Below, piece by piece: positions 1 to 9,889 of a stretch of DNA of 64,000 nt. Both the position numbers and the translations under genes were made by a program. The DNA is from Jeongeupia sp. USM3 (GTDB taxonomy: Bacteria > Pseudomonadota > Gammaproteobacteria > Burkholderiales > Chitinibacteraceae). The notes beneath the pieces were generated by a model. It did not search any database, had not been told where the DNA came from, and saw nothing but the letters and a program-made list of their open reading frames with translations. Location: contig NZ_CP017668.1 in NCBI RefSeq assembly GCF_001808185.1, positions 2,170,001-2,234,000 of the forward strand, in the 5' to 3' direction. Each line of letters starts with the position of its first letter. Position 1 is the first letter of the stretch.

Positions 1-120
1 CGCGGCGACAGCACCGACGTCGCGCTGCAATGGCAGTACGATGCCGGTGATGCCCGCAGCAACTACGGCGGTCTGCCGCAGCGGCAGATCTGGCAAGCCC
101 TGCTGACCCATTATTTCTGA
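1..120 (+). CDS. C-terminal end of an unidentified protein, possibly an outer-membrane beta-barrel
   Basis: The window opens inside a reading frame that ends with TGA at 118-120, leaving 39 residues. The tail alternates polar and hydrophobic residues and ends in aromatic HYF. A C-terminal phenylalanine is the usual recognition signal of BAM-assembled outer-membrane beta-barrels, so a barrel is possible, but the piece is too short to name a family. The next gene starts 4 bases later, so the two may be co-transcribed. Confidence 0.5.
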   Translation, partial: RGDSTDVALQWQYDAGDARSNYGGLPQRQIWQALLTHYF

Positions 121-124
121 GCCC

Positions 125-1174
125 ATGTCCGTCCTCCACCGCCATTGCAAACTCAACCGGCCGCTGCGCAACGAGCTGGCGCTGTTGTTCGTCGTCAACC
201 AGGTCATCGCACTGCTGCTGACCACACTCGGTGGCCCAGGCAGCCTGTTCGACAATGTGGTGATCGCCAACGCCATCGGCGTGCTGATCTGGGCGCAGTA
301 CGCGCTGTTGAACTGGCTGGGCCTGCCCAGGCTGCTCGGCCACGTGATCGCGGTACCCGTCGGCATCTGGGGCGGCCTCATGCTGGCCGCACTGTTCGGC
401 GTCGCCGATATCAGCGGCCGGCTGGCCGACCCGCTGGCCAACTGGCGTTTGATCGTCAGTTGCCTGCTGCTCGCCGGCACCGCGACCGTGGTGATCGTGC
501 TGTACGTCCGTTCCGTCAGCGATCGCGCCGAGCTCGCCGCCGAACAGCGCCGCAGCGCCGACGCGCACCAGGCCGAAACCGCCGCGCAACTGGCGCTGCT
601 GCAGGCGCAGATCGAACCGCACTTCCTGTTCAACACGCTGGCCAACGTCCGCAGCCTGATCGTCGCCGACCCGCCGCTGGCGCAGACCATGCTCGACCAC
701 CTGAACGGCTATCTGCGCGCCAGCCTCGGCCGCACCCGCCGGCCTCGTGCGCACCTGGCCGACGAGCTGCAAATCGTCGAGCCACTGCTGGCGATCGCGG
801 CGATTCGCTTGCAGGCACGGTTGCGTTACCGCGTCGACGTGCCCGCCGCCTTGCGCGATGCGCTGCTGCCGCCGCTGCTGCTGCAACCGCTGGTCGAGAA
901 CGCGCTCGAACACGGCATCGAGGCCGCGATCACCGGCGGCGAGATCGTCGTCCGCGCCGAGGCGACCGCCGACGGACTGCTGCGGCTCAGCGTGACCGAC
1001 ACCGGTCTGGGTTTCACCTTGGAGGCCAACGGCGACGGTGTCGGCCTTGCCAACGTGCGCCAGCGCCTCGCCAGCCTCTACGGCGAACAAGGTCGGCTGG
1101 CGCTGTACCCGAACCCGCCGCGCGGCGCGATCGCCGAACTGACCCTGCCGCTGCAAAGGGAGCCGCAAGCATGA
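125..1174 (+). CDS. LytS/YehU-type membrane sensor histidine kinase
   Basis: A 349-residue inner-membrane sensor kinase. Residues about 20-130 form four hydrophobic segments. A short helical linker follows, then the His_kinase family motif QIEPHFLFNTL with the phosphoacceptor His at about residue 166. The HATPase region carries LVENALEHG near residue 258 and DTGLGF and GVGLANVRQRL near 300-315. This is the architecture of the LytS/AlgZ kinases that pair with LytTR regulators. Its stop overlaps the start of exactly such a regulator (ATGA), so the two form a two-component system. The signal is unknown; the small N-terminal membrane domain suggests membrane or intracellular sensing. Family assignment is firm, the specific orthologue is not. 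Confidence 0.9.
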   Translation: MSVLHRHCKLNRPLRNELALLFVVNQVIALLLTTLGGPGSLFDNVVIANAIGVLIWAQYALLNWLGLPRLLGHVIAVPVGIWGGLMLAALFGVADISGRLADPLANWRLIVSCLLLAGTATVVIVLYVRSVSDRAELAAEQRRSADAHQAETAAQLALLQAQIEPHFLFNTLANVRSLIVADPPLAQTMLDHLNGYLRASLGRTRRPRAHLADELQIVEPLLAIAAIRLQARLRYRVDVPAALRDALLPPLLLQPLVENALEHGIEAAITGGEIVVRAEATADGLLRLSVTDTGLGFTLEANGDGVGLANVRQRLASLYGEQGRLALYPNPPRGAIAELTLPLQREPQA

Positions 1175-1905
1175 CGACCGCGCTGATCGCCGACGACGAA
1201 CCGCTGCTCGCCGCCAGCCTGGCCGAACGGCTCAAGGCGCTGTGGCCCGGGCTCGATATCGTCGCCGTCGCCGCCAACGGCGTCGAAGCCGTCGCCGCGC
1301 TCAATGCCCGCCGGCCGGACCTGGCGTTTCTCGACATCCGCATGCCCGGGCTCACCGGCCTGCAGGTGGCGCAGGCAGCACGCGACACCCGCGTCGTCTT
1401 CGTCACCGCCTACGACGAATACGCAATGCATGCGTTCGAGCATGCGGCGATCGACTATCTGCTCAAGCCGGTCAGTGATATGCGGCTGGCGCAATGCGTG
1501 AGCCGGCTGCAGCGCCAGACCGCGCCGCCGCCCGACCTCGCCGCAGCGCTGGCGACCTTGATGCCCCGTGCCGCCTCGCCGGTGCTGGCCTGGCTGACCG
1601 TCGGCCACGGCGACACCACCCGGCTGGTCACGCTCGACGAGGTGCTGTACTTCGAGGCCAGCCAGAAGTACACCGACGTCGTCACCGGCAGCGAGCGGCA
1701 CCTGATCCGCACCCCGCTCAAGGACCTGCTGCTCCAGCTCAACCCGGCGCGCTTCGCCCAGATCCACCGCAGCATCATCGTCAACCTTGGCGCCGTCGCC
1801 CACATCCAGCGCGACCTCTTGGGGCGGCAGCAGGTGCACCTGAAACAGCACGACGCGGTGCTGCCGCTGTCGCGCAGCTACGCGCACCAGTTCAAGCTGA
1901 TGTGA
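1171..1905 (+). CDS. LytTR-family response regulator
   Basis: A 244-residue DNA-binding response regulator. The receiver domain (about residues 1-115) has the acidic pair in ADDEP, the phosphoacceptor Asp in FLDIRMPG at about residue 55, and a conserved Lys in YLLKPV. The C-terminal half (about 140-244) is a LytTR domain, with VLYFEASQKYTDVV and a final FAQIHRSIIVNL plus LPLSRSY pattern typical of AlgR/LytR/YehT. ATG at 1171 overlaps the stop of the upstream kinase, so translation is probably coupled. It should bind direct repeats at target promoters. Its targets cannot be deduced, although AlgR-type regulators often control surface structures. Confidence 0.92.
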   Translation: MTTALIADDEPLLAASLAERLKALWPGLDIVAVAANGVEAVAALNARRPDLAFLDIRMPGLTGLQVAQAARDTRVVFVTAYDEYAMHAFEHAAIDYLLKPVSDMRLAQCVSRLQRQTAPPPDLAAALATLMPRAASPVLAWLTVGHGDTTRLVTLDEVLYFEASQKYTDVVTGSERHLIRTPLKDLLLQLNPARFAQIHRSIIVNLGAVAHIQRDLLGRQQVHLKQHDAVLPLSRSYAHQFKLM

Positions 1906-2005
1906 GCCGTCATATTTTGCAGTCTGTGCCGACTATGCCGGGTGCGGGCATTGTCGAACCCGCCACGGCCCCCACATACTCGTCATCAACGCAAGGAGGA
2001 TGGCC

Positions 2006-2440
2006 ATGTACCGCAAGACCCCGGAAGCTCTGGCGCAACTGACGCCCGAGCAGTTCCGCGTCACCCAGCAGAACGGCACCGAGCGGCCCGGCACCGGCGA
2101 ATACCTGCACAACCATGCGGCAGGGATCTATGTCGACGTGGTTTCCGGCGAGCCGCTGTTCGCCTCGAGCGACAAGTTCGAATCGGGCTGCGGCTGGCCG
2201 AGCTTCAGCCGGCCGATCGCCAATGTCACCGAGCTGCGCGACACCACGCACGGGATGATCCGCACCGAGGTCCGCTCGGCCCACGGCGACAGCCATCTGG
2301 GCCATGTATTCGACGACGGCCCGCGCGAGTCGGGCGGGCTGCGCTACTGCATCAACTCGGCGTCGCTGCGCTTCGTGCCGCGCGACGCGATGGCCGCACA
2401 GGGCTACGGCGACTATCTCGACCAGGTGGAGGAAGACTGA
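2006..2440 (+). CDS. msrB: Peptide-methionine (R)-S-oxide reductase, zinc-less type
   Basis: A 144-residue MsrB that reduces the R epimer of methionine sulfoxide in oxidised proteins. The frame is also open from ATG 2000, but that codon touches the AAGGAGG ribosome-binding site at 1993-1999, so ATG 2006, six bases away, is preferred. Motifs are SGCGWPSF with the recycling Cys at about residue 62, HVFDDGP, and RYCINSASLRF with the catalytic Cys at about 115. The two CxxC zinc-binding pairs of many MsrB proteins are absent, so this is the non-zinc form seen in the Neisseria PilB domain. It lies directly before msrA in an operon-like pair. Cytoplasmic: no signal peptide is visible. Confidence 0.95.
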   Translation: MYRKTPEALAQLTPEQFRVTQQNGTERPGTGEYLHNHAAGIYVDVVSGEPLFASSDKFESGCGWPSFSRPIANVTELRDTTHGMIRTEVRSAHGDSHLGHVFDDGPRESGGLRYCINSASLRFVPRDAMAAQGYGDYLDQVEED

Positions 2441-2441
2441 A

Positions 2442-2939
2442 ATGAGCGAACGCGCGATTCTTGCCGGCGGCTGCTTCTGGGGCATGCAGGACCTGATCCG
2501 CAAGCTGCCCGGCGTGCTGTCGACCCGGGTCGGCTACAGCGGCGGCGACGTTGCCCACGCCACCTACCGCCACCACGGCAGCCACGCCGAAGCGATCGAA
2601 ATCGTCTTCGACCCGGCGCAGATCACCTACCGCCGGCTGCTCGAGTACTTCTTCCAGATCCACGACCCGAGCACGCCCGACCGCCAGGGCAACGATCGCG
2701 GCAGCTCGTACCGGTCGGCGATCTTTTTCGGGAGCGACGCCCAGCGACGCGAGGCGCTGGCGACAATCGCCGACGTCGACGCATCGGGGCTGTGGCCCGG
2801 CCAGGTCGTCACCGAAGTCGCCCCCGCCGGCGACTTCTGGGAAGCCGAACCCGAGCACCAGGACTACCTCGAGCGCTTCCCGAACGGCTACACCTGCCAC
2901 TTCCCGCGCCCGGACTGGGTGCTGCCGCGCCGCGACTGA
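2442..2939 (+). CDS. msrA: Peptide-methionine (S)-S-oxide reductase
   Basis: A 165-residue MsrA, complementing MsrB by reducing the S epimer of methionine sulfoxide. The N-terminus has the signature GGCFWG with the catalytic Cys at about residue 11, followed by GYSGG near 28 and IHDPSTPDRQGNDRGSSYRSAIF in the middle, all diagnostic of the family. The start lies one base after the msrB stop, with AGGAAG upstream, so the genes are co-translated. In Neisseria the two activities are fused in PilB with an N-terminal thioredoxin domain. Here they are separate, short and without a signal peptide, so they are cytoplasmic. Confidence 0.96.
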   Translation: MSERAILAGGCFWGMQDLIRKLPGVLSTRVGYSGGDVAHATYRHHGSHAEAIEIVFDPAQITYRRLLEYFFQIHDPSTPDRQGNDRGSSYRSAIFFGSDAQRREALATIADVDASGLWPGQVVTEVAPAGDFWEAEPEHQDYLERFPNGYTCHFPRPDWVLPRRD

Positions 2940-2984
2940 CCACCCGGCATGCCGCCGGCCTTGCGCCGGCGAGCGCCGAAAAGC

Positions 2985-3014
2985 AAAAAGCCCAAGCAGA
3001 AGCTTGGGCTTTTT
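2985..3014. terminator. Bidirectional intrinsic terminator between msrA and tRNA-fMet
   Basis: A 13-bp stem (AAAAAGCCCAAGC at 2985-2997 with its complement at 3002-3014) and a 4-base loop. The arm is A-rich on one side and T-rich on the other, so it can stop transcription of msrBA from the left and of the tRNA from the right. Confidence 0.85.
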
Positions 3015-3025
3015 GTCGAGTATTC

Positions 3026-3101
3026 TGGTTGCGGGAACAGGACTCGAACCTGTGACCTTCGGGTTATGAGCCCGACGAGCTGCCAACTGCTCCATCCCGC
3101 G
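3026..3101 (-). tRNA. Initiator tRNA-fMet (anticodon CAT)
   Basis: A 76-base tRNA on the minus strand including an encoded CCA (TGG at 3026-3028). The 5' base is C and faces A72, an unpaired C1:A72 end, and the anticodon stem carries three consecutive G:C pairs (GGG-CTCATAA-CCC). Both are hallmarks of bacterial initiator tRNA rather than elongator Met tRNA. A strong promoter lies upstream and a terminator downstream, so it is an independent unit. Confidence 0.97.
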
Positions 3102-3112
3102 ACAGAGAAGCC

Positions 3113-3141
3113 AGTATATTTCAGCGCCGAGTCACTGTCAA
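3113..3141 (-). promoter_or_regulatory. Sigma-70 promoter of the initiator tRNA
   Basis: On the minus strand TTGACA (3141-3136) and TATACT (3118-3113) are separated by exactly 17 bases. The -35 is perfect and the -10 is one base off consensus. Position -10 lies about 12 bases before the tRNA 5' end. Confidence 0.85.
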
Positions 3142-3179
3142 CGACTTCAGCAAAAAATGTTCCAGCCCATGCCCACGGC

Positions 3180-4646
3180 TCAGTCATGCAGCTTGATCAG
3201 CGTCGACTTGAGCTCGGTGTATTTCTCCAGCGCGTGCAAGGACTTGTCGCGGCCGTTGCCCGACTGCCGGTAGCCGCCGAAAGGCAGGTTCTGGTCGCCC
3301 CCCTCCTCATAGCAGTTGACCCAGACCGTGCCGGCGCGCAGCCGCCTTGCCGCCAAGTGGGCGGTGCTCAGGTCGCGCGTCCACACCGCGGCCGCCAGCC
3401 CGTAGTCGCTGTCGTTGGCGATCGCGATCGCTTCGTCGAGCGTGTCGAAGACGATGACCGAGCACACCGGGCCGAAGACCTCGTCACGCGCGATCCGGTG
3501 CGCCGGCTCGCAGGCGAAGATCGTCGGTTCGATGAAATAGCCGGTCTCCGCCAGCACGGCGTTGCCGCCGGCAAGCAGCGTTGATTCGGCGCGGGCGGCG
3601 TCGATGAAGCCGAGCACGCGCCGGTACTGGCTCTCGTCGACGATGGCGCCCATCTGCGTCGCCGGTTCGAGCGGGTCGCCCGGCCGGTAAGCGCGGCTGG
3701 CCACGATCAGCGCGTCGACGAAGGCCGGGTAGATTTCGCGCTGGACCAGCACGCGCGAGCCGGCCGAGCACATTTCGCCCTGGTTGAAGAACACGCCGTC
3801 GGCCGCGGCGCGCGCCGCGGCGTGCAGGTCCGGGCAATCGGCGAGGACGATGTTCGGCGACTTGCCGCCGAGTTCGAGCCAGACACGCTTGAGGTTCGAC
3901 TGTGCCGCGCACTGCATGATCTGCCGGCCGGTCGCGGTCGAGCCGGTGAAGCTGATGCAGTCGACGTCCCCGTGCAGCGCCAGCAGCCGGCCGGCGTCGC
4001 CGCCGCCGGGAACGACGTTGAACACCCCGTCGGGCACGCCGGCAGCTTGCGCCAGCGCGGCGATGCGGATCGCGGTCAGCGGCGATTTCTCCGACGGCTT
4101 GAGCACGACCGCGTTGCCGGCCGCCAGCGCCGGGGCGAACTTCCAGCTCGCCATCAGCAGGGGGAAGTTCCACGGCACCACAGCCGCAACAACGCCGACC
4201 GGCTCGCGCGTGACCAGCCCGAGCAGCTTGGGGTCGACCGGCGCGACCTCGCCGCCGACCTTGTCGATCGCCTCGGCGCACCACTGCAGCGCATACGCCG
4301 CCGCCGCGAGATCGACGCCGAGCGCATGGCGGACCGGCTTGCCGGTGTCGAGGCTCTCGAGCAGCGCCAGCTCGTCGGCATGTTCGCGCAGCAGTGCGGC
4401 AAAGCGCAGCAGCACGTTCTTGCGCGCGGCGGGCGATCGCGCGGCCCAGCCGTCGAAAGCACGCCGCGCCGCGGCGACCGCGGCGTCGATCTCGGCCTCA
4501 CCGCAGTCGGCAATGCGCGCAAGCCGTTGCCGGGTCGCCGGGTTGATCGTGTCGAAGCTGCGCGCGGCGTCGACGTAGCGGCCGTCGATGAACGCGCGGC
4601 CTTCGATCGTCAGCGCCGCGGCGCGGGCCCGCCAGTCGGTGTCCAT
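3180..4646 (-). CDS. puuC: Gamma-glutamyl-gamma-aminobutyraldehyde dehydrogenase (aldehyde dehydrogenase family)
   Basis: A 488-residue NAD(P)-dependent aldehyde dehydrogenase. In the Puu pathway it oxidises gamma-glutamyl-gamma-aminobutyraldehyde to gamma-glutamyl-GABA. Visible motifs are PWNFPLLMA, FTGSTATGR, the catalytic Glu in LELGGKSPN, the nucleophile in FNQGEMCSAGSRV (Cys at about residue 293), and EVFGPVCSV. Length matches PuuC (about 495). The frame is open further upstream to 4838, but ATG 4646 has GGGAGA before it and begins where PuuC homologues begin, so it is preferred. The gene is divergent from puuD-puuA, which supports PuuC over a generic ALDH; substrate specificity is inferred from context. 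Confidence 0.85.
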   Translation of the reverse strand: MDTDWRARAAALTIEGRAFIDGRYVDAARSFDTINPATRQRLARIADCGEAEIDAAVAAARRAFDGWAARSPAARKNVLLRFAALLREHADELALLESLDTGKPVRHALGVDLAAAAYALQWCAEAIDKVGGEVAPVDPKLLGLVTREPVGVVAAVVPWNFPLLMASWKFAPALAAGNAVVLKPSEKSPLTAIRIAALAQAAGVPDGVFNVVPGGGDAGRLLALHGDVDCISFTGSTATGRQIMQCAAQSNLKRVWLELGGKSPNIVLADCPDLHAAARAAADGVFFNQGEMCSAGSRVLVQREIYPAFVDALIVASRAYRPGDPLEPATQMGAIVDESQYRRVLGFIDAARAESTLLAGGNAVLAETGYFIEPTIFACEPAHRIARDEVFGPVCSVIVFDTLDEAIAIANDSDYGLAAAVWTRDLSTAHLAARRLRAGTVWVNCYEEGGDQNLPFGGYRQSGNGRDKSLHALEKYTELKSTLIKLHD

Positions 4647-4953
4647 GAACGTCTCCCGGGGTTGAATAACGGTCGGCACCGACGGCTTCGGCGGTCTTGC
4701 CGGCGGGATTGCGGACGCACCGGCCGGCGGGGGAGTCGCACGACACGGCGCCGGTACTGCCGGCCACATCGCGGCCAAGCCGTCGCCCGACTCCGATGCA
4801 AGCCGGGCGGGAACCGCCATCCGCACGGCCTCGCGCACCTGTCGTGGCCAGATGGGCCGAAGCGGCGCTTGTCCAATATCTTTATACGTTTCCTAGACTG
4901 GGATTGCGGGGTGCTTCGCACCGCGCCCTTTCGATCCCATCGAGGCGAGCCGG
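4647..4953. promoter_or_regulatory. Divergent intergenic region puuC/puuD, presumed control region
   Basis: 307 bases without a supported gene. Most is GC-rich, with an AT-richer patch at about 4869-4897 that is the best place for a promoter or operator but has no convincing -35/-10 pair. A short hairpin GGTGC-TTC-GCACC lies at about 4911-4923. No PuuR-type repressor gene is nearby, so the regulator is unknown. Confidence 0.4.
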
Positions 4954-5730
4954 ATGCCGCGTCCGGCCCGATACATCATGGCCTTACCCGTGATTGGCAT
5001 TCCCTGCTGCCGCTGGTGGCTGAACGGCACGCAGTTCTTTCATCTGGTCGCCGAAAAATACGTCGAAGCCGCCTGCGGCACCGGCGGGCTGCCACTCCTG
5101 ATTCCGGCATTCGGCGACGCCGTTGCGCCCGACGAGGTGCTGGCGCGGATCGACGGACTGCTGCTCAGCGGCAGCCCGTCGAACATCGAACCGCAACACT
5201 ACGGCGGCACGCCGGTCGCCGGCGATTTCAACGACGCGCGGCGCGACGCGACGACGCTGCCGCTGATCCGCGCCGCCGTCGATGCCGGCGTGCCGCTCCT
5301 GGGCATCTGCCGCGGCTTCCAGGAGGTCAACGTCGCCTTCGGCGGCAGCCTGCACACGGCGGTGCACGCGGTGCCGGAGATGCTCGACCACCGCGAACCC
5401 AAGGGCAGCCGCGACGAGATGTACGCGCCGGCGCACGAGGTCACGCTGGTCGAAGGCGGCCGCCTGCACGCGCTGCTCGGCGAGCGCACGCTGCGGGTCA
5501 ACTCGCTGCACCAGCAGGGGATCGCGACGCTCGGCGCCCGGCTGGTCGCCGAGGCGCATGCGCCCGACGGGCTGGTCGAGGCCTTCCGCGTCGACGGCGC
5601 CGGCTTTGCGCTGGCGGTGCAGTGGCATCCCGAATGGCGCTTTCGCGACAACCCGCTGTCGAGCGCGCTGTTCGGCGCATTCGGCGCGGCCTGCGCCGAA
5701 CGGGCGGCAGCACACGGGAGGCAGGCATGA
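4954..5730 (+). CDS. puuD: Gamma-glutamyl-GABA hydrolase (class I glutamine amidotransferase-like)
   Basis: A 258-residue peptidase C26-type hydrolase that would split gamma-glutamyl-GABA into glutamate and GABA. The nucleophile elbow is LLGICRGFQEVN with Cys at about residue 119, and the catalytic His lies in QWHPEW at about residue 225. LLLSGSPSNIEP and NSLHQQG are also typical of PuuD. ATG 4954 follows GAGGCGAG; an internal ATG at 4978 is an alternative start. The stop overlaps the start of puuA by ATGA, so the two are coupled. It acts in the cytoplasm as the fourth step of the Puu pathway. Confidence 0.92.
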   Translation: MPRPARYIMALPVIGIPCCRWWLNGTQFFHLVAEKYVEAACGTGGLPLLIPAFGDAVAPDEVLARIDGLLLSGSPSNIEPQHYGGTPVAGDFNDARRDATTLPLIRAAVDAGVPLLGICRGFQEVNVAFGGSLHTAVHAVPEMLDHREPKGSRDEMYAPAHEVTLVEGGRLHALLGERTLRVNSLHQQGIATLGARLVAEAHAPDGLVEAFRVDGAGFALAVQWHPEWRFRDNPLSSALFGAFGAACAERAAAHGRQA

Positions 5731-7055
5731 GTGCACTGAGCGACTGGCTGCGCGAAAACCGGATCACCGAGGTCGAGTGCATCACGCCGGACTTCACCGG
5801 CATTGCCCGCGGCAAGATCGTGCCGCGCGAGAAGTTCAGCGAGGACGAAGGCATGCGGCTGCCGCAGGTGGTGCTGGTGCAGACGGTGACCGGCGAGTAC
5901 GCCGAGGACATCGTGCCGGATACCGACCCGGACATGGTGCTGCTGCCCGACCCGGACAGCATCCGGCTGGTGCCGTGGGCCAAGGATCCGGTCGCCCAGG
6001 TGATCCACGACTGCTACTACCACGACGGAAGGCCGGTCGAGATGTCGCCGCGCCACGTGCTGCGCCGGGTGCTGCAGCTCTACGAGGCACGCGGCTGGCA
6101 GCCGGTGGTCGCGCCGGAAATGGAGTTCTACATCGTCGACGTCAACCGCGACCCGGACCTGCCGCTGCAGCCCCCGGTCGGTCGCACCGGCCGGCCCGAA
6201 ACCGGCCGCAAGGCGTACTCGATCGACGCGGTCAACGAGTACGACGACCTGTTCGAGGACGTCTACGACTACTGCGACGCGCAGCACCTGCAGATCGACA
6301 CGCTGATCCACGAGGTCGGTGCCTGCCAGATGGAAATCAACTTCCTGCACGGCGAGGCGCTCGACCTCGCCGACCAGGTCTTCCTGTTCAAGCGCACCGT
6401 GCGCGAGGCGGCGATCCGCCACAATATGTACGCGACCTTCATGGCCAAGCCGATGGAGAGCGAGCCCGGCTCGGCGATGCACGTGCACATGAGCGTGATC
6501 GACCGTGCGACTGGCGCCAACGTGTTCTCGAACGACGACGGCACGCCGAGCGAGCTGTTCCACCAGTGCATCGGCGGAATGCAGAAATACTTCCCCAAGC
6601 TGATCGCGCTGTTCGCGCCGTATGTGAACAGCTATCGCCGGCTGGTGCGGCACACCGCCGCGCCGATCAATGTCCAGTGGGGCTTCGACAACCGCACCTG
6701 CGGCATCCGCGTGCCGCACTCGTCGCCGGACGCGCGGCGGATCGAGAACCGGCTGCCCGGCGTCGACTGCAACCCCTACCTCGTGCTTGCCGGGACGCTG
6801 GCGGCGGCCTACCTCGGCATCGCCGAACGGCTCGCGCCGACGCCACCGCTGGCCGGCAACGCCTACGGCCTGCCGTTCGCGTTTCCGCACGGCCTCGACG
6901 AGGCCATCGACGCGCTCGGCGCCGACCCGGCGATCGCCGCCGTGCTCGGCGAGTCGTTCATCAAGGCCTACTGCGCGGTCAAGCAGGCCGAGTACCTCGA
7001 ATACGCGCGCGTCATCAGTCCGTGGGAGCGTCGCCACCTGCTGCTGTTCGTCTAG
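5727..7055 (+). CDS. puuA: Gamma-glutamylputrescine synthetase (glutamine synthetase family)
   Basis: A 442-residue member of the type I glutamine synthetase fold that ligates glutamate to putrescine with ATP, the first step of the Puu pathway. The N-terminal beta-grasp has CITPDFTGIARGKIVP. The catalytic domain shows PEMEFYIVD, EVGACQMEINF, the AMHVHMS signature and NRTCGIRVP. It is slightly shorter than true GlnA and lacks the adenylylation loop region, as expected for PuuA-like enzymes. ATGA overlap with puuD and a cluster full of Puu functions make PuuA the best reading; a related gamma-glutamyl-polyamine synthetase (such as PauA of Pseudomonas) cannot be excluded. Confidence 0.9.
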   Translation: MSALSDWLRENRITEVECITPDFTGIARGKIVPREKFSEDEGMRLPQVVLVQTVTGEYAEDIVPDTDPDMVLLPDPDSIRLVPWAKDPVAQVIHDCYYHDGRPVEMSPRHVLRRVLQLYEARGWQPVVAPEMEFYIVDVNRDPDLPLQPPVGRTGRPETGRKAYSIDAVNEYDDLFEDVYDYCDAQHLQIDTLIHEVGACQMEINFLHGEALDLADQVFLFKRTVREAAIRHNMYATFMAKPMESEPGSAMHVHMSVIDRATGANVFSNDDGTPSELFHQCIGGMQKYFPKLIALFAPYVNSYRRLVRHTAAPINVQWGFDNRTCGIRVPHSSPDARRIENRLPGVDCNPYLVLAGTLAAAYLGIAERLAPTPPLAGNAYGLPFAFPHGLDEAIDALGADPAIAAVLGESFIKAYCAVKQAEYLEYARVISPWERRHLLLFV

Positions 7056-7102
7056 GCGGACGACTCGACACATCAGCGTTGCCTCGGGCAACAGGAGGAA
7101 GC

Positions 7103-8386
7103 ATGTCCGAATCGAATGCAGGCTGGAACGAACGCCGGCTGGCCGCCACGCCGCGCGGCGTCGGCCTGAACACCACGGTCTTCGTCGCGCACGCGCGCAA
7201 CGCCGAGGTCTGGGATGTCGAGGGGCGCCGTTACATCGACTTCGCCGGCGGCATCGGCGTGCTCAATACCGGCCACCTGCATCCGAAGGTGCAGGCGGCG
7301 GTCGCCGCGCAGCTCGAACGCTGTTCGCACAGTTGCTACCAGGTGATGCCGTACCCGGGCTACGTCGAACTGGCCGAAAAGCTCAATGCCCGGGCGCCGA
7401 TCACCGCGCCGGTCAAAAGCTTTTTCGTCACCACCGGCGCCGAGGCGGTCGAGAACGCCGTCAAGCTCGCCCGTGCCCATACCGGCCGCCCCGGCGTAAT
7501 CGCGTTCGCCGGCGGCTTTCATGGCCGCACGCTGCTGGCGCTGGCGCTGACCGGCAAGGTCGCGCCGTACAAGCTCGGCTTCGGCCCCTTCCCGGCCGAC
7601 ATCTACCACGCGCCGTTCCCGAATCCCCTGCACGGCGTATCGAGCGACGATGCGATCGCCGGCATCGACAGCCTGTTCAGGACGTCGATCGAGCCGACCC
7701 GCGTCGCGGCGATCATCGTCGAGCCGGTGCAGGGCGAAGGCGGTTTCTATCCGGCGCCGCCCGAGTTCCTGCGCGCGCTGCGGACGATCTGCGACGAGCA
7801 CGGCATCGTGCTGATCGCCGACGAGATCCAGACCGGCTTCGGCCGCACCGGCAGGCTGTTCGCGATGGAACACCACGACGTCGAGGCCGACCTGATCACG
7901 GTGGCCAAGTCGCTCGCCGGCGGCTTTCCGCTCGCCGGCGTCTGCGGCCGCGCCGGGATCATGGACGCGCCGGCACCGGGCGGACTCGGCGGCACCTACG
8001 GCGGCAATCCGCTCGGCGTCGCCGCCGCGCTGGCCGTGCTCGACGTGATCGACGACGAGCGGCTGTGCGAACGCGCCATCGTGATCGGCGATGCGATCAA
8101 GGCCAGGCTGGCCACATTGCGCGCCGACGTCCCGCAGATTGCCGAGGTCCGCGGCATCGGTGCGATGGTCGCCGCCGAATTTTTCGAGAACGGCCGGCCG
8201 TCGCCCGGCTTCGTTACCGAGGCGAGGAACAGGGCGCTCGATCTCGGCCTGATCCTGCTGGGCTGCGGCAGCCATGGCAACGTGATCCGTTTCCTCTGCC
8301 CGCTGACGATCGCAGACGCCGTGCTCGGCGAAGCGCTCGATATGCTCGGAACGGCGTTGCGCGAAACCGCGGCGCACGGCCGGTAA
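7103..8386 (+). CDS. gabT: 4-aminobutyrate--2-oxoglutarate aminotransferase
   Basis: A 427-residue class III PLP aminotransferase that transfers the amino group of GABA to 2-oxoglutarate, giving succinate semialdehyde. Family marks are DFAGGIGVLNTGH near residue 50, TTGAEAVENAVKLAR, GGFHGRTLLAL, the cofactor-binding Asp in LIADEIQTGFGRTG and the Schiff-base Lys in VAKSLAGGFPL at about residue 269. A strong AGGAGG at 7093-7098 precedes ATG 7103. Placement after puuD, which releases GABA, and before gabD fits. The orthologue could equally be named puuE; the two share activity and sequence. Confidence 0.93.
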   Translation: MSESNAGWNERRLAATPRGVGLNTTVFVAHARNAEVWDVEGRRYIDFAGGIGVLNTGHLHPKVQAAVAAQLERCSHSCYQVMPYPGYVELAEKLNARAPITAPVKSFFVTTGAEAVENAVKLARAHTGRPGVIAFAGGFHGRTLLALALTGKVAPYKLGFGPFPADIYHAPFPNPLHGVSSDDAIAGIDSLFRTSIEPTRVAAIIVEPVQGEGGFYPAPPEFLRALRTICDEHGIVLIADEIQTGFGRTGRLFAMEHHDVEADLITVAKSLAGGFPLAGVCGRAGIMDAPAPGGLGGTYGGNPLGVAAALAVLDVIDDERLCERAIVIGDAIKARLATLRADVPQIAEVRGIGAMVAAEFFENGRPSPGFVTEARNRALDLGLILLGCGSHGNVIRFLCPLTIADAVLGEALDMLGTALRETAAHGR

Positions 8387-8417
8387 AATCGGCGCATACA
8401 CGCCACAGGACCCCACC

Positions 8418-9878
<1,461 letters not shown>

Positions 9879-9889
9879 ACGGAGCCGCA

